This document shows positions 34,545-43,159 of a DNA stretch of 64,000 nucleotides, one piece after another. Source of the DNA: Billgrantia kenyensis (GTDB lineage Bacteria; Pseudomonadota; Gammaproteobacteria; Pseudomonadales; Halomonadaceae). Positions within the stretch are counted from its first letter, which is position 1, and the number at the start of each line of letters is the position of its first letter. Below the pieces are notes generated by a model, which saw nothing but the letters and a program-made list of their open reading frames with translations, made no database searches and had not been told where the DNA came from. The DNA lies in the NCBI RefSeq assembly GCF_013697085.1, contig NZ_JACEFT010000007.1, positions 43,959 through 107,958 on the forward strand, in the 5' to 3' direction. A program made the position numbers and the translations under genes.

Positions 34545-36925
34545 CGCTGGCTGCGCAGGACGTCCAGTCGCCTCATCGGCTGGTCGAGTTCCTCACCGCC
34601 ATCAGTCGCTGTGAAAATGTGGCCGAGGCTGCCCGCACGGGAGCCGAGTTGATTGCCGAGGAATTCGACGCAGAGATTGGTGCCGTGATCGTCAACGACA
34701 GGCTGATGTCCACCTTCGGCTTCGGCCAGCAGAGCGTACCGGAGGCCATGCTCAAGGCGGCATTGCCAGGCACCGATGAAGCGATTTTCGAAACCATCGG
34801 CAGCTGCCACACCTTGGCGGCGGAGTGGCATGCCGGTGCGACAGGCAGACTGGTAGTGGCAAGGTGTCATGGAGCATTCGGCTATACCGAGCGCCACTTG
34901 CTACTGGGCATGGCCGGCGCTTTCGGTCTGGCGCTCGATATGCTGGCTGTCCTCGAACGACAGCGCCGCGAGCAGCAGGTGCTGGAGGTACTGCTTGATA
35001 TTCAGCGCGCCATCTCGCATCGGGCGCCGCTTCCCGACATCCTCGAGGCCGTGACCCAGGGAGCCAGCCAGGTTTTGGGCGGCCACCCGGTGTCGCTGCT
35101 GCTGGACGACGCCCAGGATCCAGGCCGCCCCATCGTTTCCGGTGCCGATCTCTCCGGTGCCGCCGAGACGGTCAGTGCGGTCGTCCACATTCATGGGGTA
35201 CCGGCAGGCACCCTGCTCGTCGAAATCGGTGGCGAAACCCTCTCTGGCCAGGAGGAGCTGGCTTTGCTCAGGACCTTTGCCGAGCACGCAAGCCTCGCCC
35301 TGGCAGATGCGCGTAGCCTGGAAGAGATGCAGAAGGCCTTCCGTGATCCGCTGACCGGGCTACCCAACCGCCGCCTGTTTCTCGACCGTCTGAACCAGGC
35401 ACTGCGTCAGCAGGCGCCGGGACACACCCCCGCGGTGCTGTTCATCGATCTCGATCGCTTCAAGGCGATCAACGACACCATGGGGCACGATGCCGGCGAT
35501 GAGCTGCTGTGCGCCGTCGCCGAACGTATAGGCAAGGTGATGCGGCCCGACGCGACAGTGGCCCGTTTTGGGGGAGATGAATTCGCGGTACTGGTCAACG
35601 TGGATGACGCCCCGCTAGAGACGGCCGCCCGGATCGGTGAGCGAATCATCGAGGTGCTCAGACAGCCTTTCGGTCTTGGCGGGCAGCTGGCCTATATCGG
35701 GGCAACGGTGGGCGTTGCCCATGCCGGTGCCTCTGACCAGCAAGCCGACGTGCTACTGCGCCATGCCGATATCGCCATGTACCGCGGCAAGGCAGTCGGC
35801 CGTAACGTGGTAATCACATATCAACCCGCCATGGGGGAGGCTCTCCTTGAGCGACAGCTGCTCCAGACGCACCTGCAGAGCGCCTTGGGTGGCGGGGAGC
35901 TGACGTTGCACTACCAGCCCATCGTCGATCTGCGCAGTGGCCGACCCAAGGGGCTGGAGGCATTGCTGCGTTGGCGGCATCCTTGCCGGGGCATGGTGCC
36001 GCCTTGCGATTTCATTCCCCTTGCCGAGGAAACGGGAGCGATCGTGGAGATTGGGCGTTGGGTGCTCGATCAGGCTTGTCGACAGCTCGGGGAGTGGCAC
36101 CGCCTGGACCCGTCGCTGACCGTCAGCGTCAACGTCTCGGCTCGCCAGCTGCGTCAGCCCAGCTTTGCCGACGACGTGCAAGCCGCACTGGACCAGGCTG
36201 GCCTGGAGGGGCGCGCGCTGACCCTGGAAATTACCGAATCGGCGCTGCTGGAAGACCTGGAACTCGCCTTGGGGACCCTGCAGGCGCTCAAGGCAGTGGG
36301 AATCGCGCTGGCTCTGGACGACTTCGGGACCGGCTACTCGGCGCTGAGTCACCTGCGGGTTCTGCCAGTCGATGAACTCAAGATCGATCGCTCCTTCATC
36401 TCCACCATGGAGGGGGAAAGCGACAGTGACCGCCTGGCCGCCATGATCGTCAGCCTCGGGCATGCCTGCCGCCTGCGGGTAGTGGCCGAAGGCATCGAGG
36501 ATTCGCTGCAGTTGGCGGCTTTAAAGGAGCTCGGTTGCGACTACGGCCAGGGGTATCTTTTCCGACGCCCGCAGGATGCTCAGGCGATCGGCGACTATCT
36601 GGCTGGGCTGCCCTTCGCACCCGAGGTGAGGAATAGAGCCCGGAGTCGACTGGCAAGCCAGGGCACGCCGGCTAGAATGGTGAGGACAAGCACAAGGAAC
36701 TGCTGCCAGGAGGCGTGCCATGGAACGCAAAGGCCATCTTGTTTCTTACCTCCCCACCACAAGTTTATCTGCCAGGGTCGACCCCGCTGGCAGCCAGAGG
36801 CAGAACCGCAGGTTTTCCATGCTACTTGGCGTGCTGATGGGTACCTCCCTGGGCCTTGGCCAGGTGCAGGCGGATGGATCCGTATCGGAACGGCTGCTGG
36901 GCCAGGAGTCGGCGGACGAGGCTGA
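34541..36925 (+). CDS. GAF-GGDEF-EAL c-di-GMP enzyme with odd C-terminal tail
   Basis: The 794-aa cytoplasmic protein has one or two GAF-like domains (about residues 1-260), a GGDEF domain (FGGDEF near 346) and an EAL domain (GLEALLRW, LEITES, DDFGTGYSAL, KIDRSF, VVAEGIED), all with intact catalytic residues. It is translationally coupled to the FIST gene. The EAL domain ends near residue 690, yet the frame runs about 100 more residues of unrelated sequence and overlaps the next gene by 206 bases. Both other frames have stops at 36627 and 36634, just past the EAL domain, so the tail may reflect a small indel. Confidence 0.85.
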   Translation: MTLAAQDVQSPHRLVEFLTAISRCENVAEAARTGAELIAEEFDAEIGAVIVNDRLMSTFGFGQQSVPEAMLKAALPGTDEAIFETIGSCHTLAAEWHAGATGRLVVARCHGAFGYTERHLLLGMAGAFGLALDMLAVLERQRREQQVLEVLLDIQRAISHRAPLPDILEAVTQGASQVLGGHPVSLLLDDAQDPGRPIVSGADLSGAAETVSAVVHIHGVPAGTLLVEIGGETLSGQEELALLRTFAEHASLALADARSLEEMQKAFRDPLTGLPNRRLFLDRLNQALRQQAPGHTPAVLFIDLDRFKAINDTMGHDAGDELLCAVAERIGKVMRPDATVARFGGDEFAVLVNVDDAPLETAARIGERIIEVLRQPFGLGGQLAYIGATVGVAHAGASDQQADVLLRHADIAMYRGKAVGRNVVITYQPAMGEALLERQLLQTHLQSALGGGELTLHYQPIVDLRSGRPKGLEALLRWRHPCRGMVPPCDFIPLAEETGAIVEIGRWVLDQACRQLGEWHRLDPSLTVSVNVSARQLRQPSFADDVQAALDQAGLEGRALTLEITESALLEDLELALGTLQALKAVGIALALDDFGTGYSALSHLRVLPVDELKIDRSFISTMEGESDSDRLAAMIVSLGHACRLRVVAEGIEDSLQLAALKELGCDYGQGYLFRRPQDAQAIGDYLAGLPFAPEVRNRARSRLASQGTPARMVRTSTRNCCQEACHGTQRPSCFLPPHHKFICQGRPRWQPEAEPQVFHATWRADGYLPGPWPGAGGWIRIGTAAGPGVGGRG

Positions 36926-37925
36926 GGAATCCGGTCTGGAGCATCCCAGTGAGCATCTCGTCGTTACTGACTTTCCCGGTGAGCTGACCGATGCCGATCT
37001 TGCCGTCTGGCAGGAGCATGTCCCAGACATCAGGGACGTGGAGATCCCCTCCACGGCGGACGACTATCAGCAGCCGGCGCTGTTCTTTGCTCCCGAAGAC
37101 GACGAGGAGCGCCCGCTGCTGTTGGTGCTGCACAGCTGGAGCACCGATTACCTGCAGAACATCGATATCCCGCTTGCCCAATTTGCCGTCGCCAATGAGT
37201 GGGCCTTCATTCATCCCGACTTTCGCGGCGAAAACGATGGACGACCCGAGTCGATGGCCTCCGATCTGGTCATCTCCGATATGGAAGACGCGCTGGAGTA
37301 CGCCCTGGAAAATGCCAATGTCGATGAGTCGCGCATCTACCTGATGGGCTACTCCGGCGGAGCCATGAATGCCCTGCACCTGGCGAGCCGGCATCCCGAC
37401 CGGTTTGCCGGCGTTGCCGCCTGGGTGCCGGTCTACGATCTGATCAGCTGGTACGAATTCCACGCAGGCAGCGCCGAGGACTATGCCGAACAGATAGCAG
37501 GTGCCTGCGGCGGAGCGCCGGAAGAGGGCAGCGAGGCTCATGACGAGTGCGTTCAGCGCAGCCCCAAGGCCCATCTGCCCGACGTGGCAGGGGAGCTGAG
37601 GGTGCTGATCGCTCATGGGATCGAGGATGACCTGGTGCCCGTCGACCACGGCCTGCGTGCCTACAATGACCTGGTCGAGGAGGAGGCTCGTATCTCGCAG
37701 GAGCAGATCGACGCGATCATGGAGCGAGGGGAGATCCCGGAGGATGTACAAGAGCGCTCACTGCATACCCAGCGTGATTATGCCGGCTTCGACGAGGCCG
37801 AAGCCCCGGTGCTGCTCCACCTTCAGTCCGGACCAGCGGAGCTGGTCGTGTTCGACGGCGAGCACGACATGCTCTATCGGCCCGGGCTCGAATGGCTCGC
37901 TTTGCAGGAGCGCGAATCAGACTAG
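36720..37925 (+). CDS. Exported alpha/beta hydrolase
   Basis: The 401-aa protein has a signal-peptide-like segment (about residues 34-51, after an Arg-rich stretch) and an alpha/beta-hydrolase domain with oxyanion loop LHSWS, nucleophile elbow GYSGG (Ser212), an Asp in HGIEDDLVP and a His in DGEHDML. It is strongly acidic, as expected of an exported halophile protein, and resembles prolyl-oligopeptidase or esterase-type hydrolases. The ATG at 36720 has AGGAGG 6 bases upstream; an internal ATG at 36819 would give a cleaner signal peptide but has a weak ribosome site. The substrate is unknown. mepA follows 20 bases later. Confidence 0.75.
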   Translation: MERKGHLVSYLPTTSLSARVDPAGSQRQNRRFSMLLGVLMGTSLGLGQVQADGSVSERLLGQESADEAEESGLEHPSEHLVVTDFPGELTDADLAVWQEHVPDIRDVEIPSTADDYQQPALFFAPEDDEERPLLLVLHSWSTDYLQNIDIPLAQFAVANEWAFIHPDFRGENDGRPESMASDLVISDMEDALEYALENANVDESRIYLMGYSGGAMNALHLASRHPDRFAGVAAWVPVYDLISWYEFHAGSAEDYAEQIAGACGGAPEEGSEAHDECVQRSPKAHLPDVAGELRVLIAHGIEDDLVPVDHGLRAYNDLVEEEARISQEQIDAIMERGEIPEDVQERSLHTQRDYAGFDEAEAPVLLHLQSGPAELVVFDGEHDMLYRPGLEWLALQERESD

Positions 37926-37945
37926 CCACCCAGCAAGGATGAACC

Positions 37946-38806
37946 ATGTTGCTTGACGCTCTCGTGCGACGCCCACCCAGAGTGGGCGTCATGCTGCTTG
38001 CCCTGGCCGCTTTTTCCACCTCGGCGGCCTTCGCCGCCAGTCCACCTGAAGACACGGCCCCTCCGACCAGCCCTGGCGACTGGTCGGAGGTCAGGGAGCC
38101 GCTGCCTGGCTCACCGCGGGTCATCGGACCCTTCGACGGCGGCTGTATAGCCGGCGCCGAGCAGCTGCCCCTGGAAGGCGTCGGTTACCAGGCGGTGGAT
38201 ATCGAACGCAACCGCCATTACGGCCACCCCACGCTGATCGACTACGTCGAGCGGCTGGGGGAGCGGGTCAATCAGGCCGGGTTCGGCCCGATGCTGGTGG
38301 GGGACATGGCGCAACCCCGCGGCGGGCCCATGCCCTATGGACACGTGAGCCATCAGACGGGGCTCGATGTCGACATCTGGTTTCGCCTGGACCTGCCGTT
38401 TGTCGAGCGCAGCGAGCGCGAGGACCTGGAGCAGCCGATCCTGGTCGATCCACGCACTCAGCGGCTCGACGAGCGCTGGACCGACGAGCATGCCGAGCTG
38501 ATCCGCCTGGCGGCAGACGATCCGCGGGTGGCGCGAATCTTCGTCGACTCGGCGGTGAAGCGCGACCTGTGCGAGCGGGAGTGGGACGATCGCTCCTGGC
38601 TGCGCCTGATACGGCCCTGGCATTCCCACGACGAACACCTGCACGTGCGCCTGAGCTGCCCGCCGGATCAGCCGGAGTGCATCGACCAGCCGCCCCCGCC
38701 GCCCGGCGATGGCTGCCAGGCACTGGCGCCGACGCCACGCCCCGAGGTCTATCCTTCCCCCGGGCGCTCGCTGCCGCCGGCCTGCCGGGCCATTCTCGAG
38801 CGCTAG
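37946..38806 (+). CDS. mepA: Penicillin-insensitive murein endopeptidase MepA
   Basis: The 286-aa periplasmic LAS-type zinc metallopeptidase cuts D-Ala-meso-DAP crosslinks in peptidoglycan. A signal peptide ends near residue 34. Zinc-site sequences HVSHQTGLDVD and HDEHLHVRL are present, with the family's conserved cysteines and a Pro-rich C-terminus (QPPPPPG). AAGGA lies just before the ATG. It is probably in an operon with the preceding hydrolase. Confidence 0.93.
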   Translation: MLLDALVRRPPRVGVMLLALAAFSTSAAFAASPPEDTAPPTSPGDWSEVREPLPGSPRVIGPFDGGCIAGAEQLPLEGVGYQAVDIERNRHYGHPTLIDYVERLGERVNQAGFGPMLVGDMAQPRGGPMPYGHVSHQTGLDVDIWFRLDLPFVERSEREDLEQPILVDPRTQRLDERWTDEHAELIRLAADDPRVARIFVDSAVKRDLCEREWDDRSWLRLIRPWHSHDEHLHVRLSCPPDQPECIDQPPPPPGDGCQALAPTPRPEVYPSPGRSLPPACRAILER

Positions 38807-38876
38807 GCTGGGCAGCCGACGACGACAGCCCTGCCTGCGCCGGGTAGAATGACCCCACAGCAGGCAGGCGCGAGAG

Positions 38877-41258
38877 ATGGCGGTGGCACAGCAGGGCTTC
38901 GTGCTGACACGGCACTGGCGGGATACGTCCGATGGGTGCGAGGTGAGCTTCTGGCTGGCAACGGATGCCGGCCCTTGCCATGTGCGTCTGCCGCCGCAAC
39001 CCTGCGTGGCGTTCTTCCCCGCTGATCAAAATGCGGTGGCCGAGCGCATCCTGGCAGGCGAGCCGGACGTGACGCTCAAGCCGCTGGCGCTGCATGACTT
39101 CAATCAACGGCCGGTTGTCGGGCTCTACTGTCGCCACTATCGCCAGCTGCAACAGCTCGAGCGGCGGCTGGCCAAGGCCGGCATTACGCTGCTCGAAGCC
39201 GATGTTCGCCCGCCCGAGCGCTACCTGATGGAGCGCTTCATCACTGCACCGGTTCGTTTTTCCGGCGAGCAAGCTGCCGACGGCACCTGGCAGGACGCCC
39301 AACTGAAGCCCGTGGAGCACTATCGGCCCAGGCTCGAGCTGGCCTCGCTGGACATCGAAACCAGCGCGCGTGGCGAGCTCTACTCCATTGCGATTGCCTG
39401 TGGCGAGCAGCGCCAGGTCTTCATGCTCGGCCCACCCAACGGTCAGGCCGGCGCGGCCGAGCGCGAGCGAGACTTCGCCCTCGAGTACTGCGCCAGTCGC
39501 CAGGTCCTGCTCGAGCGTCTCAACGGGTGGTTTGCCCGCCATGATCCGGATGCCATCGTCGGCTGGAACCTGGTTCAGTTCGACCTGCGCCTGCTGCAGC
39601 GCCATGCCGAACAGCTGGGGGTGCCGCTGCGCCTCGGCCGCGGCGGTGAGCCGCTTGGCTGGCGTGCGCACGGCGGCAACCCTCATCACTTCTTTGCCTC
39701 GGCTTCGGGGCGCCTGATCATCGACGGTATCGAAGCCCTGCGCCAGGCAACTTGGCACTTCGATTCCTTCAGCCTGGAGCACGTCTCCCGGGAACTGCTG
39801 GGCGAGGGCAAGTCCATCGACAACCCCTACCAGCGCATGGACGAGATCAACCGCATGTTCGCCGAGGACAAGCCGGCGCTGGCGCGGTACAACCTCAAGG
39901 ACTGCGAGCTGGTACTGCGAATCTTCGCCAAGACCGAGCTGATCGACTTCCTGCTGGAGCGGGCCAGCGTCACCGGCCTGCCGGCAGATCGTAGCGGGGG
40001 CTCGGTGGCAGCGTTCACCCATCTTTATCTGCCGCGCATGCACCGGCTCGGATTCGTTGCGCCAAGCCTTGGCCAGGGCGGTCGCCCGGGGGAGGAGAGT
40101 CCTGGCGGCTTCGTCATGGACTCCCGTCCCGGGCTCTACGACTCGGTGCTGGTGCTCGACTTCAAGAGTCTCTATCCGTCGATCATTCGAACCTTCCTGG
40201 TCGACCCTGCAGGGCTGGTAGCGGGTCTCGATGAGGCCGAAGCTCAAAGCGTGCCCGGCTATCGCGGCGCGCGGTTCTCGCGTCGCTGTCATGCACTGCC
40301 CGACCTGGTGGCCCGGGTCTGGCAGGGGCGTGAAGCGGCCAAGCGGGAAGGCAACGCGCCGCTCTCCCAGGCGCTCAAGATCATCATGAACTCCTTCTAC
40401 GGGGTGCTCGGCTCGAAGGGGTGTCGCTTCTTCGACCCGCGACTGGCATCGTCGATCACGCTGCGCGGGCACGAGATCATGCGCCGTACGCGTGAACTGA
40501 TCGAAGCCGAGGGTTACACGGTCATCTACGGTGATACCGATTCCACCTTCGTCTGGCTGGGCGGTGCTCATGAAGAGCCGGAGGCCCATGCCATCGGTAA
40601 GCGGTTGGCACTGAGGGTCAACCGCTGGTGGGCCGAGCACCTCGCGGCGGAACATGGCCTCACGAGTGCGCTGGAACTACAGTTCGAGACCCACTATCGG
40701 CGCTTCCTCATGCCCACCATCCGCGGTGCGGAAGAGGGCAGCAAGAAGCGCTATGCAGGCCTGGTGCGAGAGGCGCAGGGGGGCGAGCGAGTGGTCTTCA
40801 AGGGGCTGGAGACCGTGCGCACCGATTGGACGCCGCTGGCCAAGCTGTTCCAGCAGGAGCTGTATCGGCGGGTCTTCGTCGGCGAGTCCTATCGCGACTA
40901 CGTGCGCGACTACGTCAGGCGTACCCTGGCCGGGGAGTTCGACGAGCGCCTGGTTTATCGCAAGCGCCTGCGCCGCCGGCTCGACGAATACCGTCGCAAC
41001 GTGCCGCCCCATGTGCGGGCCGCTCGCCTGGCCGACGAGCATAACACCCGGCTCGGGCGTCCCCGTCAGTACCAGCGTGGTGGCTGGATTCGCTACGTGA
41101 TCACCGTTGCCGGGCCGGAGCCGCTGGAGACGCGCCGCTCCGCCATCGACTATCAGCACTATCTCTCGCGTCAGCTGCAGCCGGTGGCCGATGCCATCCT
41201 GCCTTTCCTGGGTGATGACTTCTCTAGCCTGACCGACAGGCAGCTCGGGCTCTTCTGA
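38877..41258 (+). CDS. polB: DNA polymerase II (family B)
   Basis: The 793-aa family B polymerase acts in replication restart and lesion bypass. The exonuclease domain shows LDIETSARGE (about residue 160) and WNLVQFDLRLL; polymerase motifs are DFKSLYPSI (A), KIIMNSFYGVLG (B), YGDTDS (C) and KKRYAG. All catalytic aspartates are present. E. coli Pol II is 783 aa, so the length is normal. In E. coli it is LexA-controlled; I see no clear LexA box in the short 70-base gap before the start. Confidence 0.96.
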   Translation: MAVAQQGFVLTRHWRDTSDGCEVSFWLATDAGPCHVRLPPQPCVAFFPADQNAVAERILAGEPDVTLKPLALHDFNQRPVVGLYCRHYRQLQQLERRLAKAGITLLEADVRPPERYLMERFITAPVRFSGEQAADGTWQDAQLKPVEHYRPRLELASLDIETSARGELYSIAIACGEQRQVFMLGPPNGQAGAAERERDFALEYCASRQVLLERLNGWFARHDPDAIVGWNLVQFDLRLLQRHAEQLGVPLRLGRGGEPLGWRAHGGNPHHFFASASGRLIIDGIEALRQATWHFDSFSLEHVSRELLGEGKSIDNPYQRMDEINRMFAEDKPALARYNLKDCELVLRIFAKTELIDFLLERASVTGLPADRSGGSVAAFTHLYLPRMHRLGFVAPSLGQGGRPGEESPGGFVMDSRPGLYDSVLVLDFKSLYPSIIRTFLVDPAGLVAGLDEAEAQSVPGYRGARFSRRCHALPDLVARVWQGREAAKREGNAPLSQALKIIMNSFYGVLGSKGCRFFDPRLASSITLRGHEIMRRTRELIEAEGYTVIYGDTDSTFVWLGGAHEEPEAHAIGKRLALRVNRWWAEHLAAEHGLTSALELQFETHYRRFLMPTIRGAEEGSKKRYAGLVREAQGGERVVFKGLETVRTDWTPLAKLFQQELYRRVFVGESYRDYVRDYVRRTLAGEFDERLVYRKRLRRRLDEYRRNVPPHVRAARLADEHNTRLGRPRQYQRGGWIRYVITVAGPEPLETRRSAIDYQHYLSRQLQPVADAILPFLGDDFSSLTDRQLGLF

Positions 41259-41294
41259 GGTCCCGTGTGGTTTCGAAGCCGGCTGCAGGTGAAG

Positions 41295-42437
41295 TCAGCC
41301 GTGGCCGTGATACACGTGGCCGTCGAGGGGCTGCCCATCCATGAAGCGCTGTCGCCAGGCTCGCGCCTTCATGTGCGGATAGGGGATATTGCAGGCTTCG
41401 TAGAGCTCCTCCAGGAAGCGCTTGCGCTTGCCTCGGGGGTAACCGGCCAGCACGGCGATGGCGAGCTGAAGTTCGAGCACGCGGTGCTTTTCACCGCGCT
41501 CCAGGCGATTGAGTGTGAAACGCTGCTGCGGCCAATCCACCTGGATGCGCTTCTCCTTCCACTCAAATGCATCGATGAGCCGTGACAGCAGGTAGACGTG
41601 GTTGGGGTGGGCATCCTGGTTGGCCATGATCATGGCGCCAACCGTATGCAGCATGACGTGCTGGCCGCGCTCGCTCAGCGGGTCGTGCCGCAATTGCCGC
41701 ACCATGCCTTCGATGGCGAACGGGCCCAAGGCCTGCTCGCGTGCCTTGACCAATATTCGCCAGGTAATGATCGCATTCCAGGCGGCATACAGCGGCCCCA
41801 TGAGCAGGGGAAGAACCCCGCGCAGGGCCACTCGGCCCAGCACGCGACGCAGCAGCACGCGTATCAAGAAGCTGCTGACGCCTACCTTCATGCGATACAT
41901 GATCTCGATGGCGTTGATTTTCCAGCGGCTCATTCGGGCATAGGGATCGATACCGTAGATCCGGTGCCGGGGGCTGGGGAATTCGAGGGCCACGCGGGTC
42001 AGGCCCAGCAGTACCAGTCGCGCATGCGGGCCGTCACGCATCGGCGCACCTGCCAGGCGGCTGGTGGTGGCGACCCCACGTAGCGCATTCCAGTAGAGAA
42101 AGGCGATTTCCACGGCGCTGACCACGCCGGCAACGGCGAAGAAGCCGGCCCAGTAGGGCAGCTGTTCGCGCAGGCTCATGTCCTCCATGCCGCCGAGCAT
42201 GCCTTGGCGCATGTACCACTCCATGCCACCGATCATGCCGCCGGAAACGATGCCGGCGAGTGCCGCCCAGGCTACGCCCGCATAGAAGGTACGCTTGAGC
42301 CGGGCCAGGTCATGGTCGTGGCGGGCGCGTCTTGGTGCGGTGCGGTGGTGATTGAGCTGTTGGAGATAGCGTGCCGCCCAGCGTTCCAGCACGCTGGGTT
42401 GCGGTGCATATTCCCGGTCGGGTCTAGCTTCGGCCAT
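41295..42437 (-). CDS. Uncharacterised membrane protein (possibly LBF_2804-like)
   Basis: The 380-aa protein has an N-terminal basic region, two membrane helices (about residues 50-75 and 93-118), a third hydrophobic segment near 205-225, and a soluble C-terminal domain with the phrase GAMIMANQDAHPNHV that could be a TerB-like helical bundle. It resembles a conserved family I know only by a locus-type name, and that memory is weak. It converges on polB with 36 bases between the stops and is divergent from a small lipoprotein gene. No function can be assigned. Confidence 0.6.
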   Translation of the reverse strand: MAEARPDREYAPQPSVLERWAARYLQQLNHHRTAPRRARHDHDLARLKRTFYAGVAWAALAGIVSGGMIGGMEWYMRQGMLGGMEDMSLREQLPYWAGFFAVAGVVSAVEIAFLYWNALRGVATTSRLAGAPMRDGPHARLVLLGLTRVALEFPSPRHRIYGIDPYARMSRWKINAIEIMYRMKVGVSSFLIRVLLRRVLGRVALRGVLPLLMGPLYAAWNAIITWRILVKAREQALGPFAIEGMVRQLRHDPLSERGQHVMLHTVGAMIMANQDAHPNHVYLLSRLIDAFEWKEKRIQVDWPQQRFTLNRLERGEKHRVLELQLAIAVLAGYPRGKRKRFLEELYEACNIPYPHMKARAWRQRFMDGQPLDGHVYHGHG

Positions 42438-42638
42438 GAAACGTCGTCACATCCTGATTGTGCGAATACCTTCAGCGTAGCCCTGGCAGGTTGCCTGTTC
42501 GAGTTGTCAGATCAAAGCCTAGATAGTGAAGTGCGTGAACGGTGTTCGAAAAATATTGACGACGAAATACGGCGGTGATATCTAACGCTACCGGCAATGC
42601 CTGCCGGAGCGAAAATGACATTCTTGAGGGTTGTGAAC

Positions 42639-42914
42639 ATGCCTCTGCGCCGCTGTTTGCCCGTAGTTCTGGTGGCTGCCGCCCTGGTTGCCGGCTGTGC
42701 CAGCAATGCCACCATTGCCCCCCGTTACACCACCGACAATCCCGACCTGATGCGCATCGGTGGCGAGCGTCCCTCCAACCCTGACGTGCGGACCGAGAAC
42801 GCCGGCTCCTACTGCCTGGAGGTCATCGAGCGCTGGAACGAGCACGGCAGGACGCCTGATGGCCAGGTACTCTGGGCCAAGGATACGCTGCGCAAGGTCG
42901 TGCCCTGCCCATAG
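42639..42914 (+). CDS. Small lipoprotein, paralogue of the gene at 32929
   Basis: The 91-aa protein has lipobox LVAGC (Cys20) and a mature part with APRYTTDNPDLMRIG, TPDGQVLWAKDT and terminal VVPC, matching the gene at 32929-33198 position by position. Both probably sit in the outer or inner membrane facing the periplasm with a disulfide-bonded small domain. GAGGG lies 8 bases before the ATG at 42639; earlier in-frame ATGs lack a site. A strong terminator follows. Confidence 0.78.
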   Translation: MPLRRCLPVVLVAAALVAGCASNATIAPRYTTDNPDLMRIGGERPSNPDVRTENAGSYCLEVIERWNEHGRTPDGQVLWAKDTLRKVVPCP

Positions 42915-42950
42915 CGCAGCGCTGTTCCACCAGATCTGGCGGTCCCTGCA

Positions 42951-42984
42951 ACGGGCCCGGTGCTACGCACCGGGCCCGTCTTCT
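42951..42984 (+). terminator. Rho-independent terminator after the lipoprotein gene
   Basis: A perfect 13-bp stem, ACGGGCCCGGTGC, has a 3-base loop and is followed by CTTCTG. It lies 37 bases after the stop. Confidence 0.75.
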
Positions 42985-43159
42985 GTAATCAATCGGGAGC
43001 CAAGAACAGCAGGAATTCAAACGTGCGCTTGAATGTTGTTATAGTGGGGCTGTCTGTGCAGGAGCAACACTTTATGGTCTATCGTGTATCGCTCAGGCAC
43101 AGCCTAGGATGCCGCGCCATTGCCAGGTGACGGTGCGCAGGGAGCAGGGGGATTAGGCG

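Noticed and set aside
38268..40655. A 795-codon open frame on the minus strand across mepA and polB
   Set aside because: It is antisense to two well-supported genes and its product is low-complexity Arg/Gln/His-rich sequence typical of the complementary strand of GC-rich coding DNA.
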